Source: Numida meleagris
Taxonomy: Eukaryota > Chordata > Aves > Galliformes > Numididae
Direction: 5' to 3'
NCBI RefSeq assembly: GCF_002078875.1
Contig: NC_034409.1
Location: 64,291,379-64,355,378, forward strand
DNA: 64,000 nucleotides
This document shows positions 36,321 through 49,879 of this stretch, piece after piece. Both the position numbers and the translations under genes were made by a program. The first letter of the stretch is position 1; each line of letters opens with the position of its first letter. The notes under the pieces are model-generated. The model did not search any database and was not told where the DNA came from. It saw only the letters and a program-made list of their open reading frames with translations.

Positions 36321-38774
36321 AGTGAAGGTGATGGGTGTGATTACCCCAAAAGAATATTCACATCCCCATTTATCCTGTTTGAAAAACGGAACAGTCACTG
36401 TAGATACTGTAGACATTGCTTAGTGCTTATGGCTGTGAGGATATGGTGCTCCAGTACCAGGCTGCCTCACCCCAGCAAAGGACAGAGCTTTCTTGGGGAC
36501 AGTATCAGCCTTGGAAAGACACTCTCCACTTTTCTTGTTGTGTCAGCAGAGCTTACCATGTTAACATTGCGCTGCAGCTTCTTCTTGGCTCCCTAGATGT
36601 GGAATGTGGGATCAGGAAGACAGAGAGGAGCTGCAGCATTGTGCTCATAGGGAGATGGAGCTGAGCTTTCCAGCAAGTGTCCAGGGAACAGAACACAGTG
36701 GGTCCTGTATTTGCATAGATTTACACAAATTTGCATACCTGTGTACAATGAGAACAGCTGGGAAAGAGGAGCAGAAAGACTCCAGAGTTTCATCATTTTC
36801 TAAAAAAAAAAAAAAAAAAAACTCCCAATCTGCTCTCCCTCAAGCACTTCATTATTTAACCAGCTCCTTCAATCTCCACTTTGCTCTGTTTGTTGAGGCA
36901 TTTGTTCTGGCCAGCCCCTCCCATTGCAGCTTCTGTTGGCTAACCTGTAACACAGAAGCCTGGAAGATCTGGTCTGTGGGCATGTTCCCTGTTGGCTATG
37001 ATCCTTGCTCCTGCAATTAAATTCAAAACCTAACACCCCTCTCCCTCAAAGGCTTTGCTACTTAGTGAAATTGGAACTTCTTTTTTAGGACAATCGTTCA
37101 AGTACTTATGGATGCCAGCTTCAGAGCAGGAGAATGTGTAAAAGCTTCAAAGAAATCGCTGGAAAAAAGAACCACAAACCTTTCTGTAAATATGATGTTA
37201 AGGACTAGCTTTTCTTGACATTCTCAGGAACAGATTAACTTAATTACCGAACCCCTCCTCCTTTAAAGCAGCTTGAGGCATTGTTTTTGGCAAAGTTATA
37301 AATGATTGAAAATAAGAAGTTATAACTAAGAATGTTAAGTAGTCATAAGTTTAGTTTTCATTATCAGCTCCATCTACAGCACTTCACAGTACTTTTTGAC
37401 ATAAAATGTAGACTGAGGCCATGAAAAGAGCAAAGAAACAAGGGCTTGTATTTATCACTTTGATATCATCCTTATTTGATCATTACTTAACTAGAAGAAC
37501 ATCAGGCAGAGATTGTTGCTGACTGCAGCTTGCAATTCAGAACTTCTGCCTCTCCCAAAAAATGACCTGTTAAGTGTGCCCCCATCCTTACATAACAATG
37601 ATATTTATAATCAAAGGGTGAAATAATATGGTCCCAAATATTCTCGGCAGAAAAAAAAGAGTTTTGCGAATAGTCTGGTTAGACTCTCCATTAAATAGAG
37701 AGTGGTAAGGATCATGTGAGTTGAAGGCAACTATAAAGTGATAGTCACGTCTTTTCCTCTTCAAGAGCCAGATGCTGGAGGCAAATTCTCGTTTTCTTTC
37801 TCTTGCTCTACTTTTTTCTTTTTTCTTTTTTAATATATATTTGTAGTCTTCATTGCTGTGGAGGAAAGCCTGAAAATGTAACCCCAAAGTACTGTAGAGT
37901 CTCAAATCTGTAGCTTTTCTGAAAGAGAATTCCTAGATATAGCTGACTGTTGTATCTGACTCACGGTTTTAAAAAGGCAGCAACACCTTACAATGTTGCA
38001 TTAGGACTGAGCATGAGGATTGGCATCATAAGAAAGAATAAATGGAGAAGTTGATACACACAGCTTTAGCTAATATGGAACCAGATGCTCCAACTTGCAT
38101 TGTAATGTCCTCAATACAATGTAAAATTAGATATCAAGACCATCTAAACCATAGACCTGACAAGCTGAACTGCTGCTTAGCTACAAATCACACACACATC
38201 TATACCCGGTTTGGCTGTTGAGCTGAATATTTTTTACCCGTACTGGTGAGATGGTGTTCCTTGCATCAGTCTTCCTGTTCTGTCATTTTGAAGGTATTAT
38301 GTGTATCTAATCCTCATCATCCATTCTACTTATCTTACATTTGGCTTTTCTCCTGAATTCTCCTGAATTCTAGATGCCAGTCCTTCCATCACAACCATGA
38401 TGCAGTAACAGGGCTGCTTTGCAGAAGCTAGGCCAGTACAGGTGGCTGTATTACTATAAGCAGTTGCAGCAACCTGGAATCTCACTGGAGGGAGAAGTGT
38501 GGAAAGCATACATGGCGCTGGATGCTGGGTGCACTTGGAGGTGGTGGTTTTAAACAGCATTCTTCTCAAGGGGACAAAAAGCGTTCGTGTTATTTGCAGC
38601 ATCTGGGATTTGAATGGTTATACAATAAACGTTTATGATTTGCAAACAAAAACAATGTTCAGAAATGGCAAGGGACTCATCACATGATCTACTGAAAGCA
38701 TGAGATTAATTCCACTTGGCTTCTCAAGTCAGGATTTGGGTATTTAACTTAAGTGTCAAAATTTCATTAGTCTT
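36321..38774. other. Unique DNA, no gene recognised
   Basis: It contains a 20-base A run (36802-36821), paired POU octamers at 36709 and 36729, and a pyrimidine-rich tract (37795-37831). A 12-base unit CTCCTGAATT repeats at 38350-38369. The plus frame 36604-37020 (138 codons) crosses the A run and has no domain. Confidence 0.5.
36709..36736 (+). promoter_or_regulatory. Two POU octamer motifs 20 bp apart
   Basis: Perfect ATTTGCAT octamers occur at 36709-36716 and 36729-36736, with starts 20 bases apart (about two helical turns). No promoter elements or transcription start can be seen nearby. Confidence 0.35.
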
Positions 38775-39326
38775 AGTTTCAGCTGGGATGGAATTGTTTG
38801 TTTGTTTGTTTTTTCAGTGTCTGGTATGATGCTATGTTTCAATTTTAGGAGAAAAACAATGTTTATAACACACTGTATGTTTACAACTGCTGCTAAGCAG
38901 CGTTGCACAGAACCAAGGCCATTCTCAAGGAAGGGCCCAAGGAGCTGTGAGGGAACAGAATGAGGACAGCTGACTGAAACTGGCCAAAGGGATATTCCAT
39001 ACCATATGGCATCATGTGGAAGGAGCTTTGAAGGGGGTGGGAGTTCATCTTGCTCTCTTCTGCTGCTCAGTGGGGGCTAGATGGTCACTGGTCAGGGGGA
39101 TGATGAGCAATTGCTCACTTGTTATATACATTCACATATATATATATTCATAATTATTACCCTTTTCCTTTTCTCTATCTTAGCAAGTAGTTTTATCTCA
39201 AATCGTGAGTTCTACTTTTTTTTTTTTTTTTCACAATTCTCTCCCCCATCCCAGTGAGAAGGGAAAGGAGTGAACAAAAGACCGTGTGGTGCTGAACCAC
39301 CTGCCGGCTTAAACCACAGCAAGTCT
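38775..39326 (+). mobile_element. Degenerate endogenous retrovirus LTR, copy 2
   Basis: This is the fuller of the two related LTRs. In order it has TTTCAGCTGGGATGGAATTG, CTGCTAAGCAGCGTTGCACA (38889-38908), GGACAGCTGACTGAAACTGG (38964-38983) and AAAGGGATATTCCATACCAT (38986-39005). Then come GATGAGCAATTGCTCACTTG, TTTTATCTCAAATCGTGAGT, CTCTCCCCCATCCCAGTGAG and a GGCTTAAACCACAGCAAGTC right end (39306-39325). A (TTTG)n insertion (38797-38812) and an expanded TA-rich core (39123-39152) show decay. There are no flanking viral genes. Its class (ERVK or ERVL type) is not assigned. Confidence 0.82.
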
Positions 39327-42300
39327 TTGGAGGGATAGCATAGGATGTATACATAGGTACCTCCAAAACCATGTAAGTCTTCCCATTGCCTGTGAGGGGG
39401 GACAATTTGGCCAAAGCTTTTAGTTGCAGGTGTGTGAGAGGTAAACTTTCTGCAGAGTCAGTTGAGAGAGGATGGTTTCTTCTCTGAATAACTGAGGTTA
39501 CTTCAGCTAGGTTCCCATTCTGAATTAGAGAAAAAGCAATCTACTCCTTTACCTGTGTACCTTTACCTTTACAGGATGTCTATGTTCTTAATTAGGTGCC
39601 AAAGTTATACTCAGTGACAATGCAATTTATAACAGGATGCACATTCCTGTAGCTCCTGAAGAAATGGTAACTACAAAGATTGTTGTTGCTCTGATTTATA
39701 ACTTCGTATTGATAATAGCTTTCAGATCACTTTCCAGCAAATAGTAGCATACATTCTGTCTTAACCAGAAAATGCTTGGTGATGATTGCACTTGCTTTTA
39801 CGTTAGTAACTATCAACAGGCCAACACTTCTCTTTCACAGTTTCTACATAAAATTAAATAATATATTTTATGCCTTGAACTCTTTCAAGTACCTTCCTTC
39901 ATGGAGTGTGAAGAGCAAAATTAGGGCAAAATCAATGTTTCCCTATCAGCTCCTCTCAGACTGCAGCAGGGCAAAGGGCTTTTTCTGCATTAATTATGTC
40001 CAGTGCACTGGAAGGTTTGGGTAGAGCCTTAGCCAATACAGCTTGGCAAGGGTCTGACACAGCCAGCCAAGCCTTTTTCCCCACTGACCTGACTACCAGG
40101 GTTGACAGCTGCCAGGTCCCGTTGTCCTCAAATGAAATCTTTTCAAAGCTTCCTTTTCAAACAATTGCCACTGACTGTTGCAGAGCGAGCCACACTTTCA
40201 AGGTCAGCAGTTTTGTGTACATCACATGGACGTGCCAACCCACCCTTGTAAATTCTGTGCCCAATGAGAGACTGCTTTGAATGAAGTCACTCAATAATTT
40301 ACACGTGAGTCTGTGCAGTACTTAACACCCTCCTTTTGTCCCAGCCAAGTTGATTCTTCAGACTTAGACTGACATAAGCAGCTGATCTGTACATCTATGA
40401 TTGGCAGGTCGCTATGTAACTCAGCTCACACAGCATATGGCCTGATGGTTTAAGAAGGTACAGAGTTAACTCTGTCATTGCCATCTAAGGGTGCTGAACT
40501 GAAGGAAGAAAACATGTCATCACTGCAACACTGATTCAGGAAGTCTTTCTTTAGGCAAAGGAGCAAGTCCCTCTTTCTGGTGGGCAGAATGCTGTGCATA
40601 TCACTGGGCACCACCTGTGTACTAGAGTAGCAACTTCACTTGATAGTTAATCCCCCTTTGTTACTGACTGCTGAGAAAATATCTGCATCAGTAACCCTGA
40701 ACCCTGGCATGAGCAGGGCACTTGCTCTGCTGATTCTTCTCTTTTTCAGGCTGTCATCATCAGATTCTGCTTCTCTCACCTTCTCCAAAATTCTGGCCTC
40801 CATTATTCATTAGAGGTCAATTTTATATTTTCATTGTTTAAGTTATTCACTAACACCTGCCTAAATTATCTGGACAAAATTGAAAACTTAGTAATGAATT
40901 TGCCCTGAACTACAGCATGAGGATGAAAGTCAAAATCAAACCTTCACATAGACAGGAGTTATACATAAGATAAGGCAATAAAAATGTTGGGCCCAAACAG
41001 CTGGATTTTGCCCTCCATGTCTAAGTTGATGAAAGAACATAAAAGTGCAAAATGATGTGATAATATGAATTATAAATTGTGAGGTGGCTGAATTTTAGAT
41101 CATACTAAAAAGGGAATAAAAGTCATCATCATCTGTGAGATGAGATTTGCTGTCCTGTATAAGTAAGAAAGTGTATGTAACGGTATGGCTCTTGATATGA
41201 GGATTCAGATTCATTTCAATATTTATTTAACTGCATGAAAAGATATTTGCAAGGGACCTTGCTTAGGAAGTGAAAATTTGGTTGATTTGGTGAACAGGAA
41301 GCATTTTAGACACATAGCTGCATAGCAACCTGTTTTAAAATATATTATTATTGTAAGTAATGTTGCGCCTTTCTGTCATTAGAATTGGTCCATCACTTGC
41401 TAAGCCAAAATATCAATAGCTGTGATGGTAAGGAATTAATGTTGCCTGCCTTTTATGTTTGCAGTCTGATGTAAACCCTCGAGTCCTTGGCTCTCTTCTA
41501 TGGGTGAAAAGGGTAAAATGCCACCCCAGGGCTGTTTGCATGGTGATTTATTCAGATCTTGAAATGAACAGAGCCACTGCAGGTGAATAGAAATAAGCTG
41601 AACTATGGAGAGGATTTCATTTGCGTAACCCACATAACCATAGGTATTGTTTCCAGAATCTCAATAGCTCTGAAATGGTTGCATTTGGGAAATGAACTGA
41701 AGAAGGAGGGAAAAAAATACTAGCTAGCAGTTGACTCTGCAAAAGTAAGTACCACACTTCCAGGTTTGCATGATGACACATTTTTCTCCACTGAAGATCA
41801 CACATAGCTTGGAGTAATGTTATGGAAAAAGAGAAGTTGCAGAGAGGGTTTTGTGAGGAAAATGCAGGCAGAGAATAGTTGAAGCCTCCCTAGCCTTGGG
41901 CATCACTGACATTGAAGTCATGTAACTTTGTGTTTGCAAGAAATCAAGAGTTAGCAATACCTTCCCAGGGCCTGGAGATAGGTTTGAGTACATTTTTCAT
42001 CATCAGGATGGAATGAAGCAAGTATGTGATGTTCTGTTCATTGCTTGTTATATAGCAGCTGATGAAAAGAAAGCAACATTGCAAGGTTCACTTTGGACAA
42101 GTTGCTATACATCTGCTAACATTTTTGTGTTTATAGGTGTAAGTATGGGTGTGAACACTCTGTTCCTCTCTGGATGATGGTGTATTTCTTTTACACTTAA
42201 TAATGGCTTTCTGTTTTTATCCACAATGGATAGCTTTCAGTAGAGAGATGTTGCATGTTGATAATGTTCAAGGAACATTTTGGTGATCCTTGGGATTTCC

Positions 42301-44375
42301 TGGGGCATCCTCAGGGGTGTTTGTGCAGATGGTATTTTGTTTTAAAGAGAATTCCTGTTTTTTAACATGATTAGTGTAGATTTGACTTTTCTTGCTGGTG
42401 GATTATACTTCAGATGCAAATGGGTATCATTTGGATTAGACATGTTTAAAAATACTACAGAAGTGATGGCTTTGTGTTTAAAATGCTTTCTGTTTTAATA
42501 TAAGCACTAGCAAGTTTGCTCAACTTTTGAGAGCATTATTCCTAATGGAATCAATTTCAGGGAAAGGAATTGCACTACTGATATCCTGTAGTGATCTACT
42601 GAGTGATAGAAAGGACAAACATCAGTAGAATAGCTGGAATCTGGTTCCATTTTAGGGAACTGTGGCAAATAGCAGAAAGAAGTTGGAAGGGGAGAGGATG
42701 GAAGATAAAAAAGAGACAAAGCAATAGAAAGAAAAGCAAGGGAACTGAGATAATTTATCTTTGTAGCAAGAGCCTTATGTCAGTCATTCACAAGAAATGC
42801 TGCCTTTGCTGGAGAACAACAAGGAATCAGGACACCGCAACAGGCATGAGAGTAGAATCTTCACAGCTGAGATAAAATATGAAGCTCTTAAAAAAAAAAA
42901 ACCACAAAAGTTGCATTTCCAGTTAGTTCCTACCCTCTCCTAACACCTACTCTAATATTGCCCTGGTTTGTGTAGTGCCCATACCCACACCCGGGAAACA
43001 AAAACTTCTGTTTCTATTTATAATGGTTAAGAAGCACGGCAGCACTGAAGCATGTTTATGAGAGCGTATTGTTTTGCCTCACTGAGGGATACTTCTCCCT
43101 GGGGAGAGGAGTTAATTTATCTTCATGTTAGCTCCAGAGGGAAATTGTGTTGAGCAGAAAACAGTTAGTTGTAGTAAGCTGTGTATGTATGTGCCATGTT
43201 TTGATGTAGTTCACTGACAGCTAGTAACCAGACCTAATCCGTCAAACTCATTTCACCTAAGACCTGAAGTATAACTCCAAATCTGATCTACACGGGAAAA
43301 GCATCACAAAGCTACTTGGCTCCTAACCTCCTGTTTTTTGAGTAACATCTTTTCTTTTCATAGATTTGCTTATTTCTTTTTCAGAAATGCTGCTTCTTTC
43401 AGTCACTGATGTTTTGGTGTTTTGAGCTTATTTGGAGAGGGGAAAAAAATAAAGCCAGTAGTACTACTTCAACTGCTTATATATTACATATTATCTGCAG
43501 TCCCTGCATTAAGGTATATAATGTAGCTGAATCCTTACCCTTACCTGCTACAGAGATTTTCCTAATTGGGTATTTTTAGTGTATTTGCCATTTAAATTAT
43601 GCCTTTCAGATTAATTAGAAAATAGGAGTCAAAAATTTTAAAGATTGCCTGATAAATTCATAAGAATATGAGTCTTGGTTGTAGGAGTAGTTTATCTATG
43701 CAATAATTATTAGCTGACAAGATTCCCAACCTCTTGCCTACTTCTGTTTCCAGTGATGGACAGAGAAAAATAGGAGAGATAAGTTTGTCCAGATCTCATA
43801 TTCTTCCTCCAAGTTTAAGTAAGATCTCTCTCATCCTCTTGAAACAGATCCTGTTCCTCAAGTCTGTTTTCAGTTTTGCTTTTAACTATTGCAGGGTTGG
43901 CAAGTGAAAACCACCTTCTTTCAATTTGAAAGCTGTTAAAAGTATTCTGAGTAGAAATTGAAAAAGCAGCATGACATTTTCTTGATGCTGAAACTCTTCA
44001 TGACCAAAACCTTCTTATCTTCTTTGTTGCTTCTGGTGGCACTATAACATACACAGAGGTGTGTGCTAGAAAAGGGGAGAGTCCGTATGAGAGTCCAACT
44101 GACAAGGATCATTCTTTATGGACTAGATCAGAAAAAAGCCAACAGGACAGGCTGATTCTAATCTTTTCATCCAAGGGAAAGAAAGCTATTTAATATTTCA
44201 GTCGATCTTAATTCTGGAATATCCTCTTAGTAGTGCCAAAATTGTTTAGATTTGACAGTTTTCAGGGTATTTTGTACTTGTTTCACTTATCTGAACCAAA
44301 GATTTTCAGTTTGAGAACAAATACTGAATATGAGATTTAGGTGGCATTTGGTTTCACGTTGTCCAAGGACTCAAG
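39327..44375. other. Unique DNA, no gene recognised
   Basis: No mobile element is recognised beyond an A run at 42890-42902. Open frames (for example 39996-40280 +, 42603-42875 +) are short and lack domains. Confidence 0.5.
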
Positions 44376-44408
44376 ACTCTGTGATTCTGTGATTTTATGA
44401 TTCTATGA
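44376..44408 (+). mobile_element. CR1-type 3' tail
   Basis: Four copies of the ATTCTGTG / ATTTTATG / ATTCTATG octamer lie in a row. This is the characteristic tail repeat of CR1 in sense orientation. The body upstream is too short or decayed to recognise, so this may be a very short insertion. Confidence 0.65.
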
Positions 44409-45620
44409 AACAGACTTTCATGAGAAAAGTGCTCTAGGTAATTCCTTGGAGAAAATGAACAGCAGCTTTTTTTTAGTAAAGTTGCATAGCTGTGGAATGT
44501 TTTATTGACAATCTAGTATCATGCAGGACTTTTCTCTTGAAAGTCAGCTTCTTTTTATTACAAAATTGTGCTAAGTTGTTACATTTGCAGTAATTACAGT
44601 GATTGATTTAACTAATATATATAGTGCAAATGCTAGAATTAAAGATGCCAGTGGAACCTTAATTTGGTTTCTTTTTTGCATATGCACTACAATATAGTCT
44701 TTAATTATATGAATATGTACTATTTTATTCATGGACCTGTATCTCTGTATATACTCAGAACATTCTGACTTTTCTTTTACCTGTAGGTCCTCTACTGTTC
44801 TGAAGTCTTGATATCACTTCTCAGTTAAATTCTGGTACATTGTCAGATTTAGCTTGTGCTCTACGAGTCTGCACATCTAGCAAACATGCTATTCCTATTT
44901 ATTTCATGATGTATCAGCATTATGCACTCTTCGTTGTTCTTCCAGCTGAAGTTGCATTTATGTTCTGGATCTCTTGGTTTCCAGTGATTACAAGGCCAAG
45001 AGTTAGTAGTATTACAACACTGTGGGCAATGCCAGGTTGGTGGTCAAGCATGGTCATATACACAATGCTGTTCTGTGTAACATTCAATGGATGCTACAGA
45101 AGTAAAAGATGTAAACAGAATTTCTTGTAGTGCTTCACCCACCCTCTAAGCAGAGTTGAATCAGAAGGAATTTTTTTTACTGGACATCACCCCCCAAATA
45201 GTGCTGGTCTAAGGTGTGGTGGTGGTATGGAGATGAAGGTGACTACTAACAATTGTCATATGATGTATCATTTGAGAGCTGTGAATTTTTTGATAGGCAG
45301 GGGACATGGCTAAGACATTGCTGAGATGGAAATACACTCTGTCAGCTTTTCTTCTATTCCTGAAAGTTCTGCTTGCTAGCAGAGACGATTGTAGAGAATT
45401 ATTATATTAACCTTAAAAGTTCTTGTCTACTTAACATGGCTCAGACCTGGTAGATATTTCCTGGTAGATATAGTTTTTCAACTTTGTACCAGTTTTTCTA
45501 CCTCTCAAGATGTTAATATGATGACAGTGTTTGGGAATATGCAAGAACAAGGCTAACAGAATAACAGCACACCTTTCCCTGGTCTTTGCTCATTCCCTGT
45601 AGCTGAGCAACATTCACTAC
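44409..45620. other. Unique DNA, no gene recognised
   Basis: A plus frame at 44840-45130 (96 codons) is rich in hydrophobic and aromatic residues but shows no topology or motif I can name. It has no supporting promoter or splice pattern, so I treat it as chance. Confidence 0.45.
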
Positions 45621-45966
45621 TATAGAATCATAAGATGGCTTAGGTTAGAACAGACCTTAAAGACCATGTAGTTCCAACATCACTCCAAAGGCAGGGATGC
45701 CACCCAGAAGCTCAGGCTGCCCAGGGCCCCATCCACCTGGCCTTGAATGCCTTCAGGGATGGGGCATCCACAGCTTCTCTGGGCAGCCTGTGCCAGTGCC
45801 TCAGCACCATCTGAGTAAAAAATTTACACCTAACATCTGACCTAAATCACTCCTCTTTTAGTTCATTCCCCCTTGTCCCATCACTATTAGACCATGTAAA
45901 AAGTCAATCTCCCTCTTGCTTATAAGCTCCCCTCAAGCACTGTATGACCATAATGGCCTGTAGATA
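45621..45966 (-). mobile_element. CR1 LINE, 3' portion
   Basis: The antisense 3' start is TATAGAATCATAAGATGGCT. It is followed by the classical blocks CACCTGGCCTTGAATGCC, GGGATGGGGCATCCACAGCT (45757-45776), TCTCTGGGCAGCCTGTGCCA and CATTCCCCCTTGTCCCATCA. It is about 345 bases long, 5'-truncated, with no ORF2 left open. Confidence 0.95.
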
Positions 45967-48900
45967 TCTGTGATCTTGAAACAGGTGATTTATTTACTTG
46001 TTACTTAATCTGATCCAACATATGTTCCCCACCAACACAATATTTGTTCACATTTTAACTGTATTAGATTAAAAATGAGCACCTTATCACATTTGTGTTG
46101 CTTGTGAATCACAGTGTAAACATAACATCTTACATTTATTATATACATGGTACATTTTAATCAAGCACAGTCAATCCAAATTAATTCTTTGTAAGTTTGT
46201 TATCAGTAACGCTTTTTTTTTTTTATCAGTATATATCTCTGAATGGTGATTTGTATCACTACAAATGTATTTTTAAAATGAGCAATTGAAGTAATATATA
46301 GGAAAACATTGCTAAGAGCTATTAACATCATAAACTCCCAAAATGCCACAGATTAATTGAAAAACAGAATTGATTGTACAGCAAAATTTTAATGTGCTCA
46401 CCCAGTATAAAAAATTTTAGATTAGAAAAAAAAAAATCCCTAGTCCTAAATACTTCTATTTTGGTAAAATAGGAGTGTCTTTTCTGATGCCTATGTCCTT
46501 CCAGCTGCTCATAAGTCTCATGGCCTATCAAATAAAAAACAGCAATTATCTGTTGGTCTCCTCTTAGCTCCTTAGCCTTTTGACCTGACCAGCCATAGAA
46601 AACAAAACTGTGGGCAGAAAGAATGTTGGGTTAAGACTGCTACTTAATTCTAAGATACTTTTAATTTCTAATTATAAGTAAGTGTGCCAATTCAGTGAAG
46701 TCTTAACCTCCATTTGATTTCACAGTTCCTGAGAATTCTGCAGAGCATTTGTAAGTTTGCTGACAAGAAACGCCATCATCCCCTGGCAGTAACACTGATG
46801 GTGCTGAAGCAAAAGCACAAGTGTCACGTATTTAGAAACTCAGGAGAACACACAACACAAAAACAACTGCAGAATGAAAACAGAGACCCTAATGTCTCTC
46901 AAGGCAGGGCCAGATGTCACCACTACCCTAGGAATTTCATCATAGATTGGTGTACCTTATAGGCTACATTAACAGATTTTTTAGCTGCTTCTAGCTAATT
47001 ATGAGGTTGTCAATTATCCTTGCAGATACTCAGCAGAAAATTCAGTTTGCATCTTGACTCTAATATTCCAACAGTTGAAATGTAAAGACTACTAGCAATT
47101 TGCTAGCCATAGCTGTGTATTTCTCACAACTTGTTCAGTTCTTATGTTGTTAACCTGTTACTACAGCTCAAGACTAAGCTACCAACTCTCTTTGGCATCA
47201 GAAGAAGTATTTTCATCAGGCTGAATTTCTGCAACTGTTACTGGGCATATTGTCTCTGCAGTACCATTCTCCAGTGCCAGCTGGTTCTTGTTTGTGAGCC
47301 CAGAAATGGCTTTGTAGGGAGAGGCTTATCCAGAAAACTGTTGCTCTTGAAGACACTATTCACCTCGTTTCTACCACAGTTACCAAAAGTAATCTGAAAA
47401 TGCAAGTAGGGGGAATCAGTTGCTGCTAATTTAGTCGAGACTGCTTGGTGGTGCAATAGGAGCTGGCTGAAAGCTGCTGCTGTTTGTTGGTAGCTTGTTA
47501 CCTGCTGCCCACCGTGCATTATGGTAGTGTGTGGCATTCATACTTCTCCGCTGAGTCTGAGAACAATATCATCTACTTTGAGGAATAGTAAGGAAGATGA
47601 CGAGATCTGGAGCCGTTGATCTCTAGATATGGAAAGTAGTCAGTTCTCCTCAATTTTTTTTTTGTTAGGCCAGCAATCCCAGGGATGCCTTAAATGGGCA
47701 GCATTCCAGAGGAGTGTAGAGTACCTGGTCATGTTGCCGTGCTCATGTATGAGAGAGCTTCCTCTTTCTCCCTCGCTCCTCTTCATGTCCTCTCATTATA
47801 TGATTCTTACCAAATAAACATGGCTGTTCATTTGGACAGGCCAGTTAGTACAGAGGACAGCACAGCCTCATAGTAAATCTCCTTGTATAGGCAAGCCTTT
47901 GGATAAATAAATCAACCTCTTGTGACTTTCTGAACCCATGGTTTTCACAATTCATTGCAATGACATTTGAGGCATTATTCATGGCTGCGTAGGATCTCAT
48001 TCACTAGGCTCAGAATTCTGAAGCGATCATTTAAATGCACTGGCTTGTTTCTGTGTATTTTGAGCTCTGCTTTGACACTGATTCTTTCTGTTTCCTTAGG
48101 CAATAACATAGAAAGGTTTCCCTGTAATTTACTTAGGGCCCAGAAAGCTGATGCTGGCTGTATGATAACAAACAGGATGTTTACTGGCACAGCATGTCTA
48201 CTGTATACTGGAAATTTGAAATTCTTGTGACATTGCAAGATTTTTAAGCTCCTGTTGCTCCCTGTGACCACTGGTCAATACACCCCAGAGCTCCATGGCT
48301 AAGAGCAGAGTCATTCTCAGGCACAGCTAAGCATCAAAATAGTCATGGTCCTCCTGTTGATTCTGGCATATTCTAGAACCCTAGGAACCTAGGTTGCTAT
48401 CTCAGCTAAAGCAGTGAAGAGCTGTAAGGTGATGACTTTGACTGGGAAGCTTAGTAGCAAAAAAAACTTTGATCTTTTTCTACAAGAGAGCAGAGCCTCT
48501 GGAGTTGTTTTATGCCCCTTGTCCTCAGTTTCAAGAGTCAGTATGAGCCACTTACCTTGTTTATGCTGCTGAGGAACCACTAGAAAGCATGAACATAATT
48601 ATTGTACAAGCCTTGTCATTTTGCTGCTTTCCTCTTTTGATGGGACCTACTGCAAACCTCATTCCCAACCTCATTCCTTCAAATAGTTTTGCTGTCAACT
48701 AGATATTCTGTTTGACTCCTGCTTATAATTTTATCTTTGACTCATAGCACAACATCAGAGCAGAATCTTGTATGGTGCTTGAAGTTCATGATGTTCCTTG
48801 GATGTTTAGAGGGATGTTGTTATCATTCCTTGTGCTTGTTAAAAAAAATGGTACTGATGAGTGGAGGGATTTAGGGAATTATAAATGGGAACCTGGTTGC

Positions 48901-49805
48901 CAAGTTCAGAATGAAATTGTGGGTGGAAAATTCCACTCAGACAGATGCTATCTGATATCTGTAATAGTTTCCTTACACATGGACTTCTCAACAACAGTAC
49001 ATGATCAAACTGATTTCTTGGATTGTTTCTTTGTTTTGTTTTCTAAATTTTATTGCCATATGCTAAAATTATACTTGAAAATTTGTAGAAAGTTTTCCTA
49101 CCATCTAGTTAATATGTATTATTAAATGTTGATTAAATTTTAAATGGAAGACTGACCATAAATACAATTTTTGCAGTCTTGTAAACAAAGGACAATGGCA
49201 TCTTTTGTTTCTAAGCAATAATTAGTTCCAAAAGTAGATCTTTCTTAAAATACAGTTATTTTTTCTTCTAGATGATATGATTTAATCAGCCAGCCCTAAC
49301 AAAAATAGTACGCCTTGTACTGCCAATTTCAATAAAGCTGCACAGATAATTTAAGGACAAGTCAAAAAAGTTGTTATAATAGTTAAGTTCCAAATTCATT
49401 TTTCACTCATTCTCATAGCTAAACTTGAATATAAATATTGTTTTATTTTGTATTAAACTTTTTTCTGTTTCCAGTTAATAAGGAACGTATATTCTTAAAA
49501 AGATGCAAGAAATCCCATTTTCCCCACCTTCCCATACACAAAAATAGCATATCTGTATTCAAACCAATAAAGAATGCTCTGCAGGTAAATTTATAGTGTA
49601 CCAATGGAGTGGAAGGATTCCATTAATGCTTTAGTGATATCATCAAGCAAGAAAAAGGCAAAATGGGTCCACGGCTTTTACTCTGCCAGGTCTGTAATGA
49701 AGCGGTATAGTAGCAGCTGCTGTCTTTTTCTATTGTTCTTTTTTTCTTCTCTTTTTTTTTTCCTCCTTTCCTGTAGGCATCATTTAATGCATTACAGAAG
49801 GTTTT
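45967..49805. other. Unique DNA, no gene recognised
   Basis: It has a T run at 46212-46224 and no recognisable repeat. Overlapping open frames on both strands at 47131-47537 are not supported by domains or codon pattern. The segment 46975-47065 has AGCTAATTATGAGG and GTCAATTATCC sites. Confidence 0.45.
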
Positions 49806-49842
49806 AAAAAAAAAAAGAAAAAGAAAAAGAAAAAGAAAAAAA
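49806..49842. repeat. (AAAAAG)n tract
   Basis: An A run followed by about four AAAAAG units; low-complexity purine tract. Confidence 0.93.
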
Positions 49843-49879
49843 TTCCTGACATTTCCTTCTTTCTTTTTATGTCTCTTTA

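Noticed and set aside
36604..37020. 138-codon plus-strand open frame
   Set aside because: It runs through a 20-base A run giving poly-lysine, and no part resembles a known protein.
22665..39326. The two LTRs as ends of one provirus
   Set aside because: The 15.7 kb between them shows CR1 copies and unique DNA, no retroviral genes, and the LTRs differ by large gaps.
44840..45130. Hydrophobic 96-codon plus-strand open frame
   Set aside because: No family motif, no splice pattern and no neighbouring coding signal; its length is possible by chance.
47131..47537. Overlapping open frames on opposite strands
   Set aside because: Neither shows a domain, and double-strand openness of this length is common in this base composition.
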